This document shows positions 1-8,773 of a DNA stretch of 64,000 nt, piece after piece. The stretch lies in contig CAXXUP010000005.1 in NCBI GenBank assembly GCA_963662765.2, positions 124,001 through 188,000 of the forward strand. Reading direction: 5' to 3'. A program made the position numbers and the translations under genes. The DNA comes from DATMXT01 sp963662765. Its GTDB lineage: Bacteria; Bacillota; Clostridia; Oscillospirales; Feifaniaceae. Positions within the stretch are counted from its first letter, which is position 1. Every line of letters begins with the position of its first letter. Below the pieces are notes generated by a model. The model did no database searches. It saw only the letters and a program-made list of their open reading frames with translations, and was not told where the DNA came from.

Positions 1-221
1 CCGAACTGCTCGGCGAAGTGGTCACCAAATCCACGAAAAAGAATCTCGAAATGCGTGCCGGGGCCGAATCCGGCGCCTGCTCGGGCAAGCTGGAGCTTGC
101 TGTCAAGGCAAAGCAGCTCGGATACGACGCCATTCACGACACCGTCCATGAGATGGCTAAGGACGAAGCTCGTCACGGCGCCGGATTCAAGGGACTCTTA
201 AAGAGATATTTCGGCGAATAG
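1..221 (+). CDS. Rubrerythrin-family protein, C-terminal fragment (cut by window start)
   Basis: The reading frame is open from base 3 to the TAG at 219-221 and continues to the left of the window, so only about 72 residues are visible. The pattern MRAGAESGACSGKLELA followed by DAIHDTVHEMAKDEARHG is typical of the C-terminal part of clostridial rubrerythrin/NADH-peroxidase-type proteins, where Glu and His of the ferritin-like four-helix bundle bind a di-iron centre. These proteins detoxify peroxide in anaerobes. The usual rubredoxin-like iron domain and the first half of the bundle lie outside the window. A strong terminator follows 24 bases after the stop. Family assignment is fairly sure; the exact subfamily is not. 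Confidence 0.8.
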   Translation, partial: ELLGEVVTKSTKKNLEMRAGAESGACSGKLELAVKAKQLGYDAIHDTVHEMAKDEARHGAGFKGLLKRYFGE

Positions 222-244
222 TCCATAGCCTACTGCAACGTTAA

Positions 245-279
245 GGGGCAATGCACAGTATGTGCATTGCCCCCTTTTT
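245..279 (+). terminator. Rho-independent terminator of the rubrerythrin-type gene
   Basis: A perfect 13-bp stem (245-257 with 261-273) closes a three-base loop and is followed by C and five T. It lies just after the stop codon at 221. Confidence 0.9.
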
Positions 280-312
280 ATGATCAGGGCTTCGGGCGAT
301 CAACCGCCAAAA

Positions 313-798
313 CTATGTGTTCATGTTGAGGATGCTGTGCATAAAGCCATCCCCGTCCGTACTCGAGACATCGCACGCCACGAGCCGTTCTTTGTACAAA
401 TACAGATTGACCTGTACCGCAAGGTCCTCCACGGGGTAATTGAGCACCTCATAGCTCCACCGCACCAGTTTTTTTCCCTCGTATTTTTCAAAGTCGAGTC
501 CGTGCGACTTTTGTAGCTCGGCATAGGCGCGGAAAAACTCGTCCAAGGGCTTTGGCACCTCCACTTCGACGACTTCCACAGCCGCGTCGCTGACCTCCCA
601 TCCGTAGCTGCGAATAAACGCGGCCCGATCCTCGTTTGTCTTCAGTTTGACCGACTCGACGGAAGCAACGGCCCCGGCCTCGCTTGTCTCACCGGGATTT
701 GCGATATTCCAGACGACAAGTCCGACAACCAGCACAATGACGACAACTGCGACAATTCGCAGCCACATCCTGTTTAATTTCATAGACATGATCACCAC
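313..798 (-). CDS. Membrane-anchored protein of unknown function (DUF4830-like)
   Basis: The GTG at 798 is preferred as start because a GGAGGGG Shine-Dalgarno sequence lies 6-7 bases upstream; the longer frame starting at 813 would place that site inside the gene. The protein of about 161 residues has one N-terminal membrane segment (roughly residues 10-30, rich in Val and Ile), then a short linker and a soluble domain with the pattern SYGWEV...KPLDEFF...YEVLNYP. That combination resembles the DUF4830 family of Firmicutes, whose role is unknown. The bulk of the protein would face the outside of the cell. It is a single-gene unit between two terminators. Family name is from memory of the pattern and should be treated as tentative. 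Confidence 0.6.
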   Translation of the reverse strand: MVIMSMKLNRMWLRIVAVVVIVLVVGLVVWNIANPGETSEAGAVASVESVKLKTNEDRAAFIRSYGWEVSDAAVEVVEVEVPKPLDEFFRAYAELQKSHGLDFEKYEGKKLVRWSYEVLNYPVEDLAVQVNLYLYKERLVACDVSSTDGDGFMHSILNMNT

Positions 799-883
799 GG
801 CGCACCCCTCCATTCAGTATAAGAGGATATGCGCCTGTGCTGCCAAGTATGCCGTCCCGCTCTCCTTTCGAAAATGTCTGTGA

Positions 884-919
884 ATAAAAAACAGGCTCTC
901 CGGTTTCCCGGAGAGCCTG
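884..919 (-). terminator. Terminator of the EF-G paralog gene
   Basis: A 12-bp perfect stem (892-903 with 908-919) with loop TTTC is followed, on the minus strand, by six T. It starts 13 bases beyond the stop codon at 932. Confidence 0.9.
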
Positions 920-931
920 AGAACAGATAAA

Positions 932-2956
932 TTATTCCTCTTCTTTGACCGCTTCGTCAATGACCTTCTGAGCGACATTCGGCGGAGTTTCCTCGTAACG
1001 GACGAACTCCGTCGTGAAGGAGCCGCGGCCCTGCGTCATAGAGCGCAGGTCGACGGCGTAGCTCGCCATTTCGGCCATCGGCACTTCGGCCTCGACCTGC
1101 TGCAGACCGCCCACCGGGGTCATGCCGAGAATGCGGCCGCGGCGCTTGTTGATATCACTGATGATATCGCCCATCTGCGTGTCGGGAATCAGCACCTTGA
1201 GGTTTCCGATCGGCTCGAGCAGGATGGGATTTGCCACCGCCATGCCGGCCTTGTAGGCAAGTCCTGCGGCCACCTTGAAGGCCATTTCAGAGGAGTCGAC
1301 GTCGTGGTACGAGCCGTCGACCAAGGTGGCTTTGAGGTTGACGACGGGATAGCCCGCGAGCATACCCTTCTGAATGCAGTCGCGTAGTCCTTTTTCAACA
1401 GCCGGGAAGAAGTTCTTGGGCACCGAACCGCCGAAGACATGATCTTCGAAAACGAGATCTTCGACTTCGGGATTGGGCTCGAATTCAATCCAGACATCGC
1501 CATACTGGCCGTGCCCGCCCGACTGCTTCTTGTGCTTGCCCTGGACCTTGACCTTCTTACGGATGGTCTCGCGGTAGGGTACACGGGGGTCCTTGAGCTC
1601 AACACTTGTGCCGAATTTGTTCTTTAGCTTGGAAATCAGCACGTCGAGGTGCATGTCGCCGATGCCGGAGATGACCTGCTGCTTGGTCTCGGGGTTGATG
1701 ATAAAGGTAAAAGTCTTATCCTCATCGGCAAGGCGCTGAAGGCCGGTGCTGATTTTTTCCTCATCGCCCTTGGCCAGCGGAAGGACACACATGGAGTAGC
1801 AGGGGGCCGGGAACTCGATGCCGGGCAAAACCGTCTTGCTGCCCTGAGCACAGAGGGTGTCGCCGGTGGAGGTTGTGGTGAGCTTTGCGACAAAGCCAAT
1901 GTCGCCGCAGCCGATGGCAGGGGTCTCGACCTGCTTTTTCCCGCGGATGAAGTAGAGTTTGCCGATTTTCTCAGTCGACTCGGTCACAGAGTTGTAAACG
2001 ACGCTGTCTGCCTTCATGGTGCCGCTCTCGACCTTAAAGAAGGACATTTTGCCGACAAAGGGGTCGGCGACCGTCTTGAAGACGATGGCGGCGAGCTCCC
2101 CATCCTCCTTGTAGCCCTTGGCGGCCGGTGAAGGCGTGGCATGGACGATGGTCAACAGCAGGTCGTTAATCCCCTCAAGCGTGACGGCCGAGCCACAGCA
2201 AATGGGGGCGATGGAGCCGTCCTGAATACCCTGCTTAAGGGCCGCGATGGTCTCTTCACGGGTGAAATACTCGCCCGAGAAGAACTTCTCCATGAGCGCC
2301 TCGCTCTGCTCCGCGATGGTCTCGCTCATCATATCCCAAAGCCGGTTGACCGCATCTCCGAGGTCGGCGGGCATCGGTTTCTCCTCCGGAACGCCGTTCT
2401 TATATGTCCGCATTTTGCGGTCGACAAAGTCGATGATACCAACCATCTTCTCGCCCTGCATAAAGGGGGCGCAGATGGGGCAGACCGAAATTCCGAACAC
2501 ATTGCGCAGCTGCTCGACAACTTTAAAATAGTCAACGTTTTCTTCATCAAGTCGGCTGACAAAGAAAATTTTGGAAAGCCCGGCCTTGACAGCGTAATCC
2601 CAACCCTTTTCGGTGCCAACTCCCGGGCCGTCGCGCCCGGCAACACAGATCAGCGCCGTCTCGGCGACCCGGATCCCCTGCATGACCTCTCCGACGAAGT
2701 CGAAGTATCCGGGCGTATCAATAAAATTGATTTTATAGCCCTCAAATTCGGCGGGAACCATGGTTGCCGAAATGGAAATCTGGCGTTTGATCTCTTCCGG
2801 ATCAAAATCACTCACGGTATTTCCGTCGGCAAGCCTGCCAAGCCTGTCTGTGCCCTTAGTCAGAAAGAGTGCGGCCTCGGTCAGCGCAGTCTTTCCCGCC
2901 CTGCCCTGTCCGAGCAAAACCACATTTCTGATTTTGTCCACGGGGTATTGTTTCAT
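932..2956 (-). CDS. Elongation factor G paralog (translational GTPase)
   Basis: The 674-residue protein has the EF-G domain layout: an N-terminal GTPase domain, domain II, and domains III-V ending in the conserved PMAEM...LRSMTQGRG region. G1 is GQGRAGKT (residues 16-23), the switch-I motif is RQISI where canonical EF-G has RGITI, and G3 is DTPGY (80-84). G4 is SRLD (134-137) instead of NKMD, which marks this as a member of the second EF-G lineage found in many bacteria rather than the main translocase. It is a cytoplasmic GTPase expected to act on the ribosome; its exact job is unknown. The gene stands alone, has its own terminator, and is not next to rpsL/rpsG/tuf, which also argues against it being the primary fusA. 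Confidence 0.85.
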   Translation of the reverse strand: MKQYPVDKIRNVVLLGQGRAGKTALTEAALFLTKGTDRLGRLADGNTVSDFDPEEIKRQISISATMVPAEFEGYKINFIDTPGYFDFVGEVMQGIRVAETALICVAGRDGPGVGTEKGWDYAVKAGLSKIFFVSRLDEENVDYFKVVEQLRNVFGISVCPICAPFMQGEKMVGIIDFVDRKMRTYKNGVPEEKPMPADLGDAVNRLWDMMSETIAEQSEALMEKFFSGEYFTREETIAALKQGIQDGSIAPICCGSAVTLEGINDLLLTIVHATPSPAAKGYKEDGELAAIVFKTVADPFVGKMSFFKVESGTMKADSVVYNSVTESTEKIGKLYFIRGKKQVETPAIGCGDIGFVAKLTTTSTGDTLCAQGSKTVLPGIEFPAPCYSMCVLPLAKGDEEKISTGLQRLADEDKTFTFIINPETKQQVISGIGDMHLDVLISKLKNKFGTSVELKDPRVPYRETIRKKVKVQGKHKKQSGGHGQYGDVWIEFEPNPEVEDLVFEDHVFGGSVPKNFFPAVEKGLRDCIQKGMLAGYPVVNLKATLVDGSYHDVDSSEMAFKVAAGLAYKAGMAVANPILLEPIGNLKVLIPDTQMGDIISDINKRRGRILGMTPVGGLQQVEAEVPMAEMASYAVDLRSMTQGRGSFTTEFVRYEETPPNVAQKVIDEAVKEEE

Positions 2957-3073
2957 TACACGACCATTCCTTTCTCGCCCTATATATTCAAGATTTCATA
3001 AAATAACTAAAATCTTAAGGTTTACAGCGTGCCAAGGAATATTATAACATGGCACAAATGCAATTGCAAATAT

Positions 3074-4393
3074 TTATTTGCCGGGCAAAACCCCGATTTT
3101 CCACGCTCTGTGCACACTGAGTGCGAAGTTGATTGCCCGCGTCAGGTAGGTCATGAAGATGTAGGCCGATATCCCCATTTCGGGGAGCAGCAGCCAAAGG
3201 CCTGCGACATCGATGATGGACGTGAAGATGTTGTACTGCATAGACCTAACCTGCTGACCGAGCCCCTTCAAAAAACTGTCCACGATGAAGTCGAGATACA
3301 TGACGGGGACGAGCGGAGCAAAGAGCCTGATATATTGGCTTACTTCGTCCGTGCGGTAAATGGCCCACGAGAGCTCGGAGGCAAAGTACCACAGGCACAT
3401 GGCCGAAATACAGGAGAACGCAAAGGCGATGCCGGTCATACGCCGGATGATGTATCGCGTATTGCGCTTTTTTCGCGCACCGTGGCTCTCGGCCACCTCC
3501 GGCACCAGAAGGCTTGAGACCGAGAGCAGCAGCACCGACGGCAGTGTCATGACCGGCATTGCCATTCCGGTGATGATTCCATAGGTTGAAAGGGCAACGG
3601 TTGCCGAACTGCCGGATGCCCGTAGGCCGGCCGGGATGATGAGCTGCTCGGTCGTCACCAATATGGATCGGACGACCGACCCCGCCGCGTCGGGGACGGC
3701 GATGCCCAGCGCTTTTTTTAAGGCCGATCCGGTGTGGACGCCGTCACCCGTGAAGTTGCGTCGGTCGGCAAAATAGAGGGCTGCGAGGGTGACAAGCGAC
3801 GCCGCCTCCCCCACTGCCGTGCCCGCGACGATGATGGCGCAGGCTCCCTGCGGTGTAGAAGGCTGCAGGATGGCGACCCCGCCGATGGCCAGGGACATTT
3901 TGAGTATCTGTTCAAAGAGCTGCTCGGCCGCGTGGGGAAGCGTGCGGCGCATGGCGATAAAATAGCCCGAGAGCGCTGACCCCACCGATAGAAGCGACAG
4001 GCTCGCAGCCAGAATCTTTAAACATATGGCGGTGTCCGTATCCCCGAGCAGTCGGGCCGCCACCGGCCTTGCCGTCGTCCACAGCAGGACGGCCGCAATC
4101 GTTCCGCAGATGGCCGCATAGGTGCAGCAGGCCCGCATTGCGCTTTTGACACCTTTGCGGCCCTCATAGCATCCGGCCGCCACGACAAGTCGGGTGGCGG
4201 TCAGCCGCACACCGGCAGAACCCACGGTGACGGCCAGCATATAGACCGACATGATGAGCTGATACAGCCCGACGCCTGCCGTCCCGATGTGTCCGGCCAG
4301 CCACGACTGAAACACGACGGCAAGCCCGCGCATCGCAGTTGCCGCCGCCGTCATAATGAGCGTGTTGACAAAGAACTTCTGCGCCCGATCCAT
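3074..4393 (-). CDS. SpoVB/MurJ-type polysaccharide flippase (MATE-like superfamily)
   Basis: The 439-residue protein is hydrophobic throughout, with about a dozen membrane segments, and begins with the pattern MDRAQKFFVNTLIMT seen in SpoVB-like proteins. These integral membrane proteins move lipid-linked sugar precursors across the membrane; B. subtilis SpoVB takes part in spore cortex synthesis. At 439 residues it is shorter than SpoVB (about 518), so it is more likely one of several clostridial paralogs than the orthologue. It stands alone between the EF-G paralog and the ispA operon, all on the minus strand. Confidence 0.75.
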   Translation of the reverse strand: MDRAQKFFVNTLIMTAAATAMRGLAVVFQSWLAGHIGTAGVGLYQLIMSVYMLAVTVGSAGVRLTATRLVVAAGCYEGRKGVKSAMRACCTYAAICGTIAAVLLWTTARPVAARLLGDTDTAICLKILAASLSLLSVGSALSGYFIAMRRTLPHAAEQLFEQILKMSLAIGGVAILQPSTPQGACAIIVAGTAVGEAASLVTLAALYFADRRNFTGDGVHTGSALKKALGIAVPDAAGSVVRSILVTTEQLIIPAGLRASGSSATVALSTYGIITGMAMPVMTLPSVLLLSVSSLLVPEVAESHGARKKRNTRYIIRRMTGIAFAFSCISAMCLWYFASELSWAIYRTDEVSQYIRLFAPLVPVMYLDFIVDSFLKGLGQQVRSMQYNIFTSIIDVAGLWLLLPEMGISAYIFMTYLTRAINFALSVHRAWKIGVLPGK

Positions 4394-4551
4394 TTTCCCA
4401 CCTCATCCAATGTATATGTCCGTGGGGACACGTTTACCAGAGCAGGCTTGACTTTATTGTCGGGCGTCCGGCATAAAAAAGGGGTGTTTTCCGAAACCTC
4501 ATCGCCATAGGCTATATTTTGCCAGTCATTAAACGAGTGGTTTTTCCCAGC

Positions 4552-4583
4552 AAAAAGCCGCAGCCGATGCCGGCTGCGGCTTT
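4552..4583 (-). terminator. Terminator of the ispA operon
   Basis: A 13-bp stem (4554-4566 with 4571-4583) with loop ATGC is followed on the minus strand by five T. It lies 19 bases after the ispA stop codon. Confidence 0.85.
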
Positions 4584-4601
4584 ACTTGCAAATCATTTTT
4601 C

Positions 4602-5471
4602 TCATCTGTCCCGGTCGAGCATGGCTGTGGCTAGCTGGGCCAGGTTTTTTCCCCGATCAAAACTCCAGGCGACAAAGACCGCCTCGGAGGTGTGCAGTGC
4701 TGCTTCCTTCCGGGCCTCCTCAAGGCTCATGACGGTGGCAAACGTCGCCTTCTCGTTGCGGGCATCTGACCCGATCTCTTTTCCGAGCGCCGCAAAGTCG
4801 CCGGTGACGTCGAGGATGTCGTCTACGATCTGGAAGGCGATGCCAAGCTTCGAGCCGTACTCGGCGGCGCCCGCTAGCTCCCACTCCCCGGCTCCCGCCG
4901 CTATCGCGCCTATGACACAGGCCGCTCGGATGAGGGCACCTGTCTTCATGGCGTACATCTCCCGCATCTCGTCGATCGTCAGCCGATGGGGCTTTTTCTC
5001 GCTCTCCACGTCGATTGACTGTCCGCCCAGCATGCCAAACAGTCCGGCAGCCTTTGCAAGCTCCGCGGTACAGGCCACGGTGCGCTGCGCAGGAAGCGGC
5101 GCTGTCAAGGCCACTCGGAATGCCTCGGTCAAAAGTCCGTCGCCGGCAAGGGTTGCCATGGCCTCCCCATAAACCTTGTGGTTTGTGAGCTTGCCCCTGC
5201 GATAGTCGTCATTGTCCATACAGGGTAGATCGTCATGGATCAAAGAATACGTATGAATCATCTCAAGGGCGGCAGCGAGCGGCAATGTCGCCTGCACATC
5301 TCCGCCGCAGATGCGGCAAAATTCCAGCATGAGATAGGGTCTAATCCTCTTCCCGCCAGCCGTTAGGCTGTATTCCATGGCTTCACGCACCGTCATGTCG
5401 GAGGGAGGGAGCACCGTCTTCAGATATTCTTCGAACAGGGCGACCGTCTCACCCATGTTTTCGATGTTCAT
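4602..5471 (-). CDS. ispA: Farnesyl/geranyl diphosphate synthase (polyprenyl synthetase)
   Basis: This 289-residue enzyme condenses isopentenyl diphosphate with allylic diphosphates to make the C15 precursor of undecaprenol and other isoprenoids. The GGKRIRP motif (39-45), the first Asp-rich motif in HDDLPCMDNDD (79-89) and the second Asp-rich motif DDILD (217-221) are intact, and length is normal for IspA. Its ATG overlaps the TGA of xseB in an ATGA arrangement, so it is translationally coupled to xseB. The xseA-xseB-ispA order is common in Firmicutes, where it is usually followed by dxs; no dxs follows here because a terminator closes the unit. Confidence 0.93.
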   Translation of the reverse strand: MNIENMGETVALFEEYLKTVLPPSDMTVREAMEYSLTAGGKRIRPYLMLEFCRICGGDVQATLPLAAALEMIHTYSLIHDDLPCMDNDDYRRGKLTNHKVYGEAMATLAGDGLLTEAFRVALTAPLPAQRTVACTAELAKAAGLFGMLGGQSIDVESEKKPHRLTIDEMREMYAMKTGALIRAACVIGAIAAGAGEWELAGAAEYGSKLGIAFQIVDDILDVTGDFAALGKEIGSDARNEKATFATVMSLEEARKEAALHTSEAVFVAWSFDRGKNLAQLATAMLDRDR

Positions 5472-5710
5472 CGGGGTTCACCCTGCTGCGGCATCGGAGT
5501 TTTGACCACTTCGCCTTTATCGTCTTTCACAAACATCATGACCTTTTGCTCAGCGCCGTCGAGCAGCTTGTTGCAGTGGGCGGTGAGCCCCACACCTTCC
5601 TCAAAGAGAGCAAGCGCCGCCTCGAGCTTGGCATCCCCCGATTCGAGCGACTTGACGATCTCTTCAAGTCTTGCCACCGCTTCTTCGAAGCCCAGATTCT
5701 TATTTCCCAT
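5468..5710 (-). CDS. xseB: Exodeoxyribonuclease VII small subunit
   Basis: The ATG at 5710 gives an 80-residue protein that starts MGNKNLGFEEAVARLEEIV, the standard XseB N-terminus. The frame is open further upstream, but that part runs antisense to nothing useful and lies inside xseA, so it was not used. XseB binds in several copies to XseA to form the nuclease that degrades single-stranded DNA. The protein is mostly helical, as the family is. It overlaps xseA by 11 bases and ispA by four bases, so all three are one transcript. Confidence 0.93.
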   Translation of the reverse strand: MGNKNLGFEEAVARLEEIVKSLESGDAKLEAALALFEEGVGLTAHCNKLLDGAEQKVMMFVKDDKGEVVKTPMPQQGEPR

Positions 5711-6911
5711 CGTACACCTCCGTAACGGCAGCATGTGCGCCGCCTTTTCCGAGCATAATGTCAATATTGTCTCCCGGAGCGAGCTCCCCGCTGGACCTGA
5801 CTGCGGTGCCCTCCCGCATGACGACGGCATATCCCCTTCCCAGCACCGCAAGCGGGCTGAGTGCGTCGAGCTTTCCGGCCGCCACTTCAAGCCGGTGCCG
5901 ACGGCGCGCCCCCTGCAGCTTTACCGCCGCATCCAGCCTCGCAGTCACGGCAACCACCGCCATGCGTCGGTCGTCGATGTAGACGGCGGGGCTTTTAAAG
6001 ACCCGCCGGCCTGCCAGATCTCTGGTCTTTGCCCTGGCCGCCTCAAGCCGGGCTTTGACGAGTGCCAGCAGTCTGGCGTCAAGGTTTGCAAACCGGCTTT
6101 TGAGCGTGATCGTGTCGGTGACTGCAAGCTCGGCCGCCGCCGACGGGGTCGGTGCCCGAAGGTCTGCCGCAAAGTCGGCGATTGTAAAATCGGTCTCATG
6201 TCCGACGGCTGAGATGACCGGAACCCGGCAAGCGGCGATGGCTCTCGCCACACGCTCATCGTTAAAGGCCCAGAGTTCCTCGATTGACCCGCCTCCGCGC
6301 CCGATGATGACAAGGTCCGCCTCTCTCGTATCGCTAAAGTACTTCAGCGCCTCGACAAGTTGGGGCGGAGCGTTCTCCCCTTGCACCAGTACGGGGTATA
6401 ACAGCACCTCCGCCAAGGGGAAACGTCGGCCTAAGACGTGAATGATGTCCCTCACGGCGGCGCCGGTCGGCGAGGTGATGACGCCAATTTTGAGCGGCAG
6501 CTTCGGAATGGGTCGCTTTTTGCTCTCGTCGAAGAGGCCCTCCTCGGCAAGCCTGCGTTTAAGCTGCTCAAAGGCGAGATATAGGGCGCCGATTCCGTCA
6601 GGCTCCATCTCCCGCAAATAGAGCTGATACTGTCCGTCCCGCTCAAAGACCGCAACCCGGCCCAGCACCAGCACTTTCATGCCGTTTTCCGGCAGATACT
6701 GCAGTTTTGCGGCGTCCCTTGCGAACATGACCGCCCTTATGGCGGACCCCTCATCCTTGATGGTCATGTACATGTGCCCGGTCTTGTAGTGGTTCGTGAA
6801 GTTGGACAGCTCACCGCGCACCCAGACCGACGCGAGTGCCGCGTCGCCCTCGATGAGCGACTTCATATACCGGTTGAGCTGGGAGACCGTGATGATTTGC
6901 CGCTCGTTCAT
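5700..6911 (-). CDS. xseA: Exodeoxyribonuclease VII large subunit
   Basis: The 403-residue protein has the N-terminal OB-fold that binds single-stranded DNA (about residues 1-100), the catalytic domain with GVITSPTGAAVRDI and GRGGGSIEELWAFNDE, and the coiled C-terminal region that holds the small subunits. The motif GHETDFTIADF carries conserved catalytic residues. Its ATG at 6911 overlaps the end of the upstream TsaD-like gene (stop at 6908-6910) by four bases, which links it to the nusB-containing operon. Length is slightly under the 440-450 residues of E. coli XseA. Confidence 0.95.
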   Translation of the reverse strand: MNERQIITVSQLNRYMKSLIEGDAALASVWVRGELSNFTNHYKTGHMYMTIKDEGSAIRAVMFARDAAKLQYLPENGMKVLVLGRVAVFERDGQYQLYLREMEPDGIGALYLAFEQLKRRLAEEGLFDESKKRPIPKLPLKIGVITSPTGAAVRDIIHVLGRRFPLAEVLLYPVLVQGENAPPQLVEALKYFSDTREADLVIIGRGGGSIEELWAFNDERVARAIAACRVPVISAVGHETDFTIADFAADLRAPTPSAAAELAVTDTITLKSRFANLDARLLALVKARLEAARAKTRDLAGRRVFKSPAVYIDDRRMAVVAVTARLDAAVKLQGARRRHRLEVAAGKLDALSPLAVLGRGYAVVMREGTAVRSSGELAPGDNIDIMLGKGGAHAAVTEVYDGK

Positions 6912-7804
6912 AGCTGCATGACTCCGTATAATGCGACCCCGATGGCGTTGTCGGCCGCAAATTCGCTGTCTGTCGAGTAAGTATCAAAAGCTGCGTCAAG
7001 TCGGGCCTTGATCAGGCGGTTCGACATGACCCCACCGGCAAGGATGAGGGGACCCTTCACGCCATCCGCAAGCGAGAGGAGGGCGTTCGCGATGCTCTCA
7101 AGCAGCCACAGGGCGCAGTCCTCGGGCGGATATCCCTTGATATGGGCTGCAAACTGGTTTTCAAGGCCCGAAAAATTCATGGCGTCCGTCGGCTTGAACC
7201 GGGCGGGCTTAATCGTGGCCACCCCGCTCAAGGCCAGTGTTTCGAGTGCAGCGCCGCAGGGAAATTTCAGTCCCAGCGACACACCGCACCGGTCGATGAG
7301 CTGCCCGGCATTCAAATCGGCCGTGGCTCCGGCAATGGTGATCGCGCCGTCCGGCGCGACGTGCAAAAGCTCGGTCGTTCCTCCCGAGACGTGGTAGGCG
7401 TGAAACTCGCGGCCTACAAGATTCTCCCTGCCGGCACCCTTGAGGGCCGCCAGAATGTGCCCGCGCTGATGGGATAACCTGAAAAGCGGCACATTAAGTG
7501 CCGCCGCAAGCGATCTTGCCGCTGAAAGCCCCGCCATAAAGCAGGGCATGTATGACCCTTGCGCATCCCTAGGCTTGTCCGACACCGAGACGCAGGCGAT
7601 CTGCGGCCGGTCGGCAAAGAGCCGCTCTATGAGGTTCGGAAGTTCCCTCGTGTGTAAAAACACCGCATCGCTTTGCCGAACTCCGCGCAGGCCCTGCGCG
7701 ACGTCAAAGGGTGTGCGAATCGACACATACTCACCACAAGCGGCGCAAAGCGCCACGGATGTCGTATAGTTACTGGTGTCGATTCCGAGGCTGTAGTCAG
7801 CCAT
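6908..7804 (-). CDS. TsaD/Kae1-like protein (non-canonical paralog)
   Basis: The start is the ATG at 7804 (MADYSLGIDTSNYTTSVAL); the longer frame runs back into nusB. The protein of about 298 residues has an ASKHA-type fold with LGIDTS at the phosphate loop, HQRGH in place of the metal-binding HxxxH of TsaD, HVSGGTTELL, and GGVMSNRL near the end. Canonical TsaD, which transfers threonylcarbamoyl to tRNA A37 with TsaB and TsaE, is about 340 residues and starts with ETSCDET. This one is shorter and has TSNYTTS instead, so it is probably the paralog that many Clostridia keep in the nusB-xse operon. Its substrate is unknown. tsaB and tsaE lie far away at about 45-46 kb. Confidence 0.8.
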   Translation of the reverse strand: MADYSLGIDTSNYTTSVALCAACGEYVSIRTPFDVAQGLRGVRQSDAVFLHTRELPNLIERLFADRPQIACVSVSDKPRDAQGSYMPCFMAGLSAARSLAAALNVPLFRLSHQRGHILAALKGAGRENLVGREFHAYHVSGGTTELLHVAPDGAITIAGATADLNAGQLIDRCGVSLGLKFPCGAALETLALSGVATIKPARFKPTDAMNFSGLENQFAAHIKGYPPEDCALWLLESIANALLSLADGVKGPLILAGGVMSNRLIKARLDAAFDTYSTDSEFAADNAIGVALYGVMQL

Positions 7805-8219
7805 TTTCGCGTTCTCTGGCAATGCCCCCCAAAACGCCGTTGACAAAGGCGCCGCCCTCTTCCCCTTCGAACTCTTTGGCCATCTCCACCGCTTCGTTGA
7901 TGGCGATCGGCGTGTCTACATCGTCAATATACAGCATTTCGCAGATGGCCACCCGGAGGACTGCCGCACTTACCTTCGAAAGCCTTTCTAGCCGCCAGTT
8001 TTTCGTATGCCGCCCGATGAGTTCATCAATTTCCGCATGGTGCTCCACCGAAGTCATGAAAACGCGCTGGCTGTAGTCGTCATACCGGTCGGGCTCCCAG
8101 TCCCGCTCGTATGCACAGTACAGCGCCGCGTCCCCGCCCTGAAACCCATATCCGAATACGAGATACAGAGCACCGCGGCGGGCGTCTGCCCGGGGCAGCT
8201 GCCGCTGCTTAGTCGACAT
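7797..8219 (-). CDS. nusB: Transcription antitermination factor NusB
   Basis: The ATG at 8219 follows GGAGGAGCAAAC and gives a 140-residue protein. NusB binds boxA RNA with NusE (S10) and promotes rRNA antitermination. The visible family pattern is the C-terminal half, with RLSKVSAAVLRVAICEMLY and TPIAINEAVEMAKEF, which is very well conserved; the middle is slightly longer than usual. It overlaps the TsaD-like gene by eight bases and lies 53 bases from the asp23-like gene, in the usual clostridial order asp23-nusB-xse. Confidence 0.93.
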   Translation of the reverse strand: MSTKQRQLPRADARRGALYLVFGYGFQGGDAALYCAYERDWEPDRYDDYSQRVFMTSVEHHAEIDELIGRHTKNWRLERLSKVSAAVLRVAICEMLYIDDVDTPIAINEAVEMAKEFEGEEGGAFVNGVLGGIARERENG

Positions 8220-8272
8220 GTTTGCTCCTCCAACCAAGCATCAGCCCGCGTAAAGCGGGCCGATGCAGCTCT

Positions 8273-8662
8273 TTATTCTTCCGTTTTTTCCTCATGTTTT
8301 GCTTTTTTGTCCTCGCTCCCCACGCCCTGAACGTAGACGTTGACAGCCCGGACCTTCATGCCGGTCATGGATTCGACGGCATATTTGACTTCCGACTGCA
8401 TTTTGCCGATGACTTCCTGTATCCGCACGCCATACGTCAAAACGACGCCAAGCTCCACCGTGATTTCGCCGCCCGTAAGGTCGATCTTGACTCCCTTGCC
8501 GAGGCCGCGCTTGCCGGATATGAGCTTTTTTATATCTCCGCCGCCGTACGGGACGAGCGAGCAGACCCCTTCGACTTCCAAAGCCGCTACGCTGGCGATG
8601 GTCGCCACCACGTCTTCGGAGATGCGAACATTCCCGATTCCGTCCATATAGTTGCCTTCCAT
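8273..8662 (-). CDS. Asp23/Gls24-family envelope stress protein
   Basis: The start is the ATG at 8662, preceded by GGAGGACATT; the longer frame lacks a ribosome binding site. The protein of about 129 residues has the Asp23 core: the pattern RISEDVVATIASVAALEVEGV, then GGEITVELGVVLTYGVRI and VKYAVESMTGMKVRAVNV. Asp23 proteins are cytoplasmic and associate with the membrane through partners; their precise role in envelope stress is unsettled. The C-terminal tail is highly charged (Lys/Glu). A hairpin at 8237-8268 sits between this gene and nusB without a T-run, so it may only stabilise or process the mRNA. Confidence 0.9.
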   Translation of the reverse strand: MEGNYMDGIGNVRISEDVVATIASVAALEVEGVCSLVPYGGGDIKKLISGKRGLGKGVKIDLTGGEITVELGVVLTYGVRIQEVIGKMQSEVKYAVESMTGMKVRAVNVYVQGVGSEDKKAKHEEKTEE

Positions 8663-8773
8663 AATGTCCTCCATTTCCTTCAAAAACCAAAGTACAATAC
8701 CATAAATGCGCATCTTAATGGTATTATGCGTCGTATTGCCCGTCTGACTTTTCCGCATCTTTACGCCCACCGG

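Noticed and set aside
2141..3001. Open frame of 286 codons on the plus strand opposite the EF-G paralog
   Set aside because: Antisense shadow of a strongly supported gene; composition and lack of motifs argue against coding.
8237..8268. Terminator between the asp23-like gene and nusB
   Set aside because: The inverted repeat is good but has no T-run on the minus strand, and the downstream genes are tightly linked, so it was not called a terminator.
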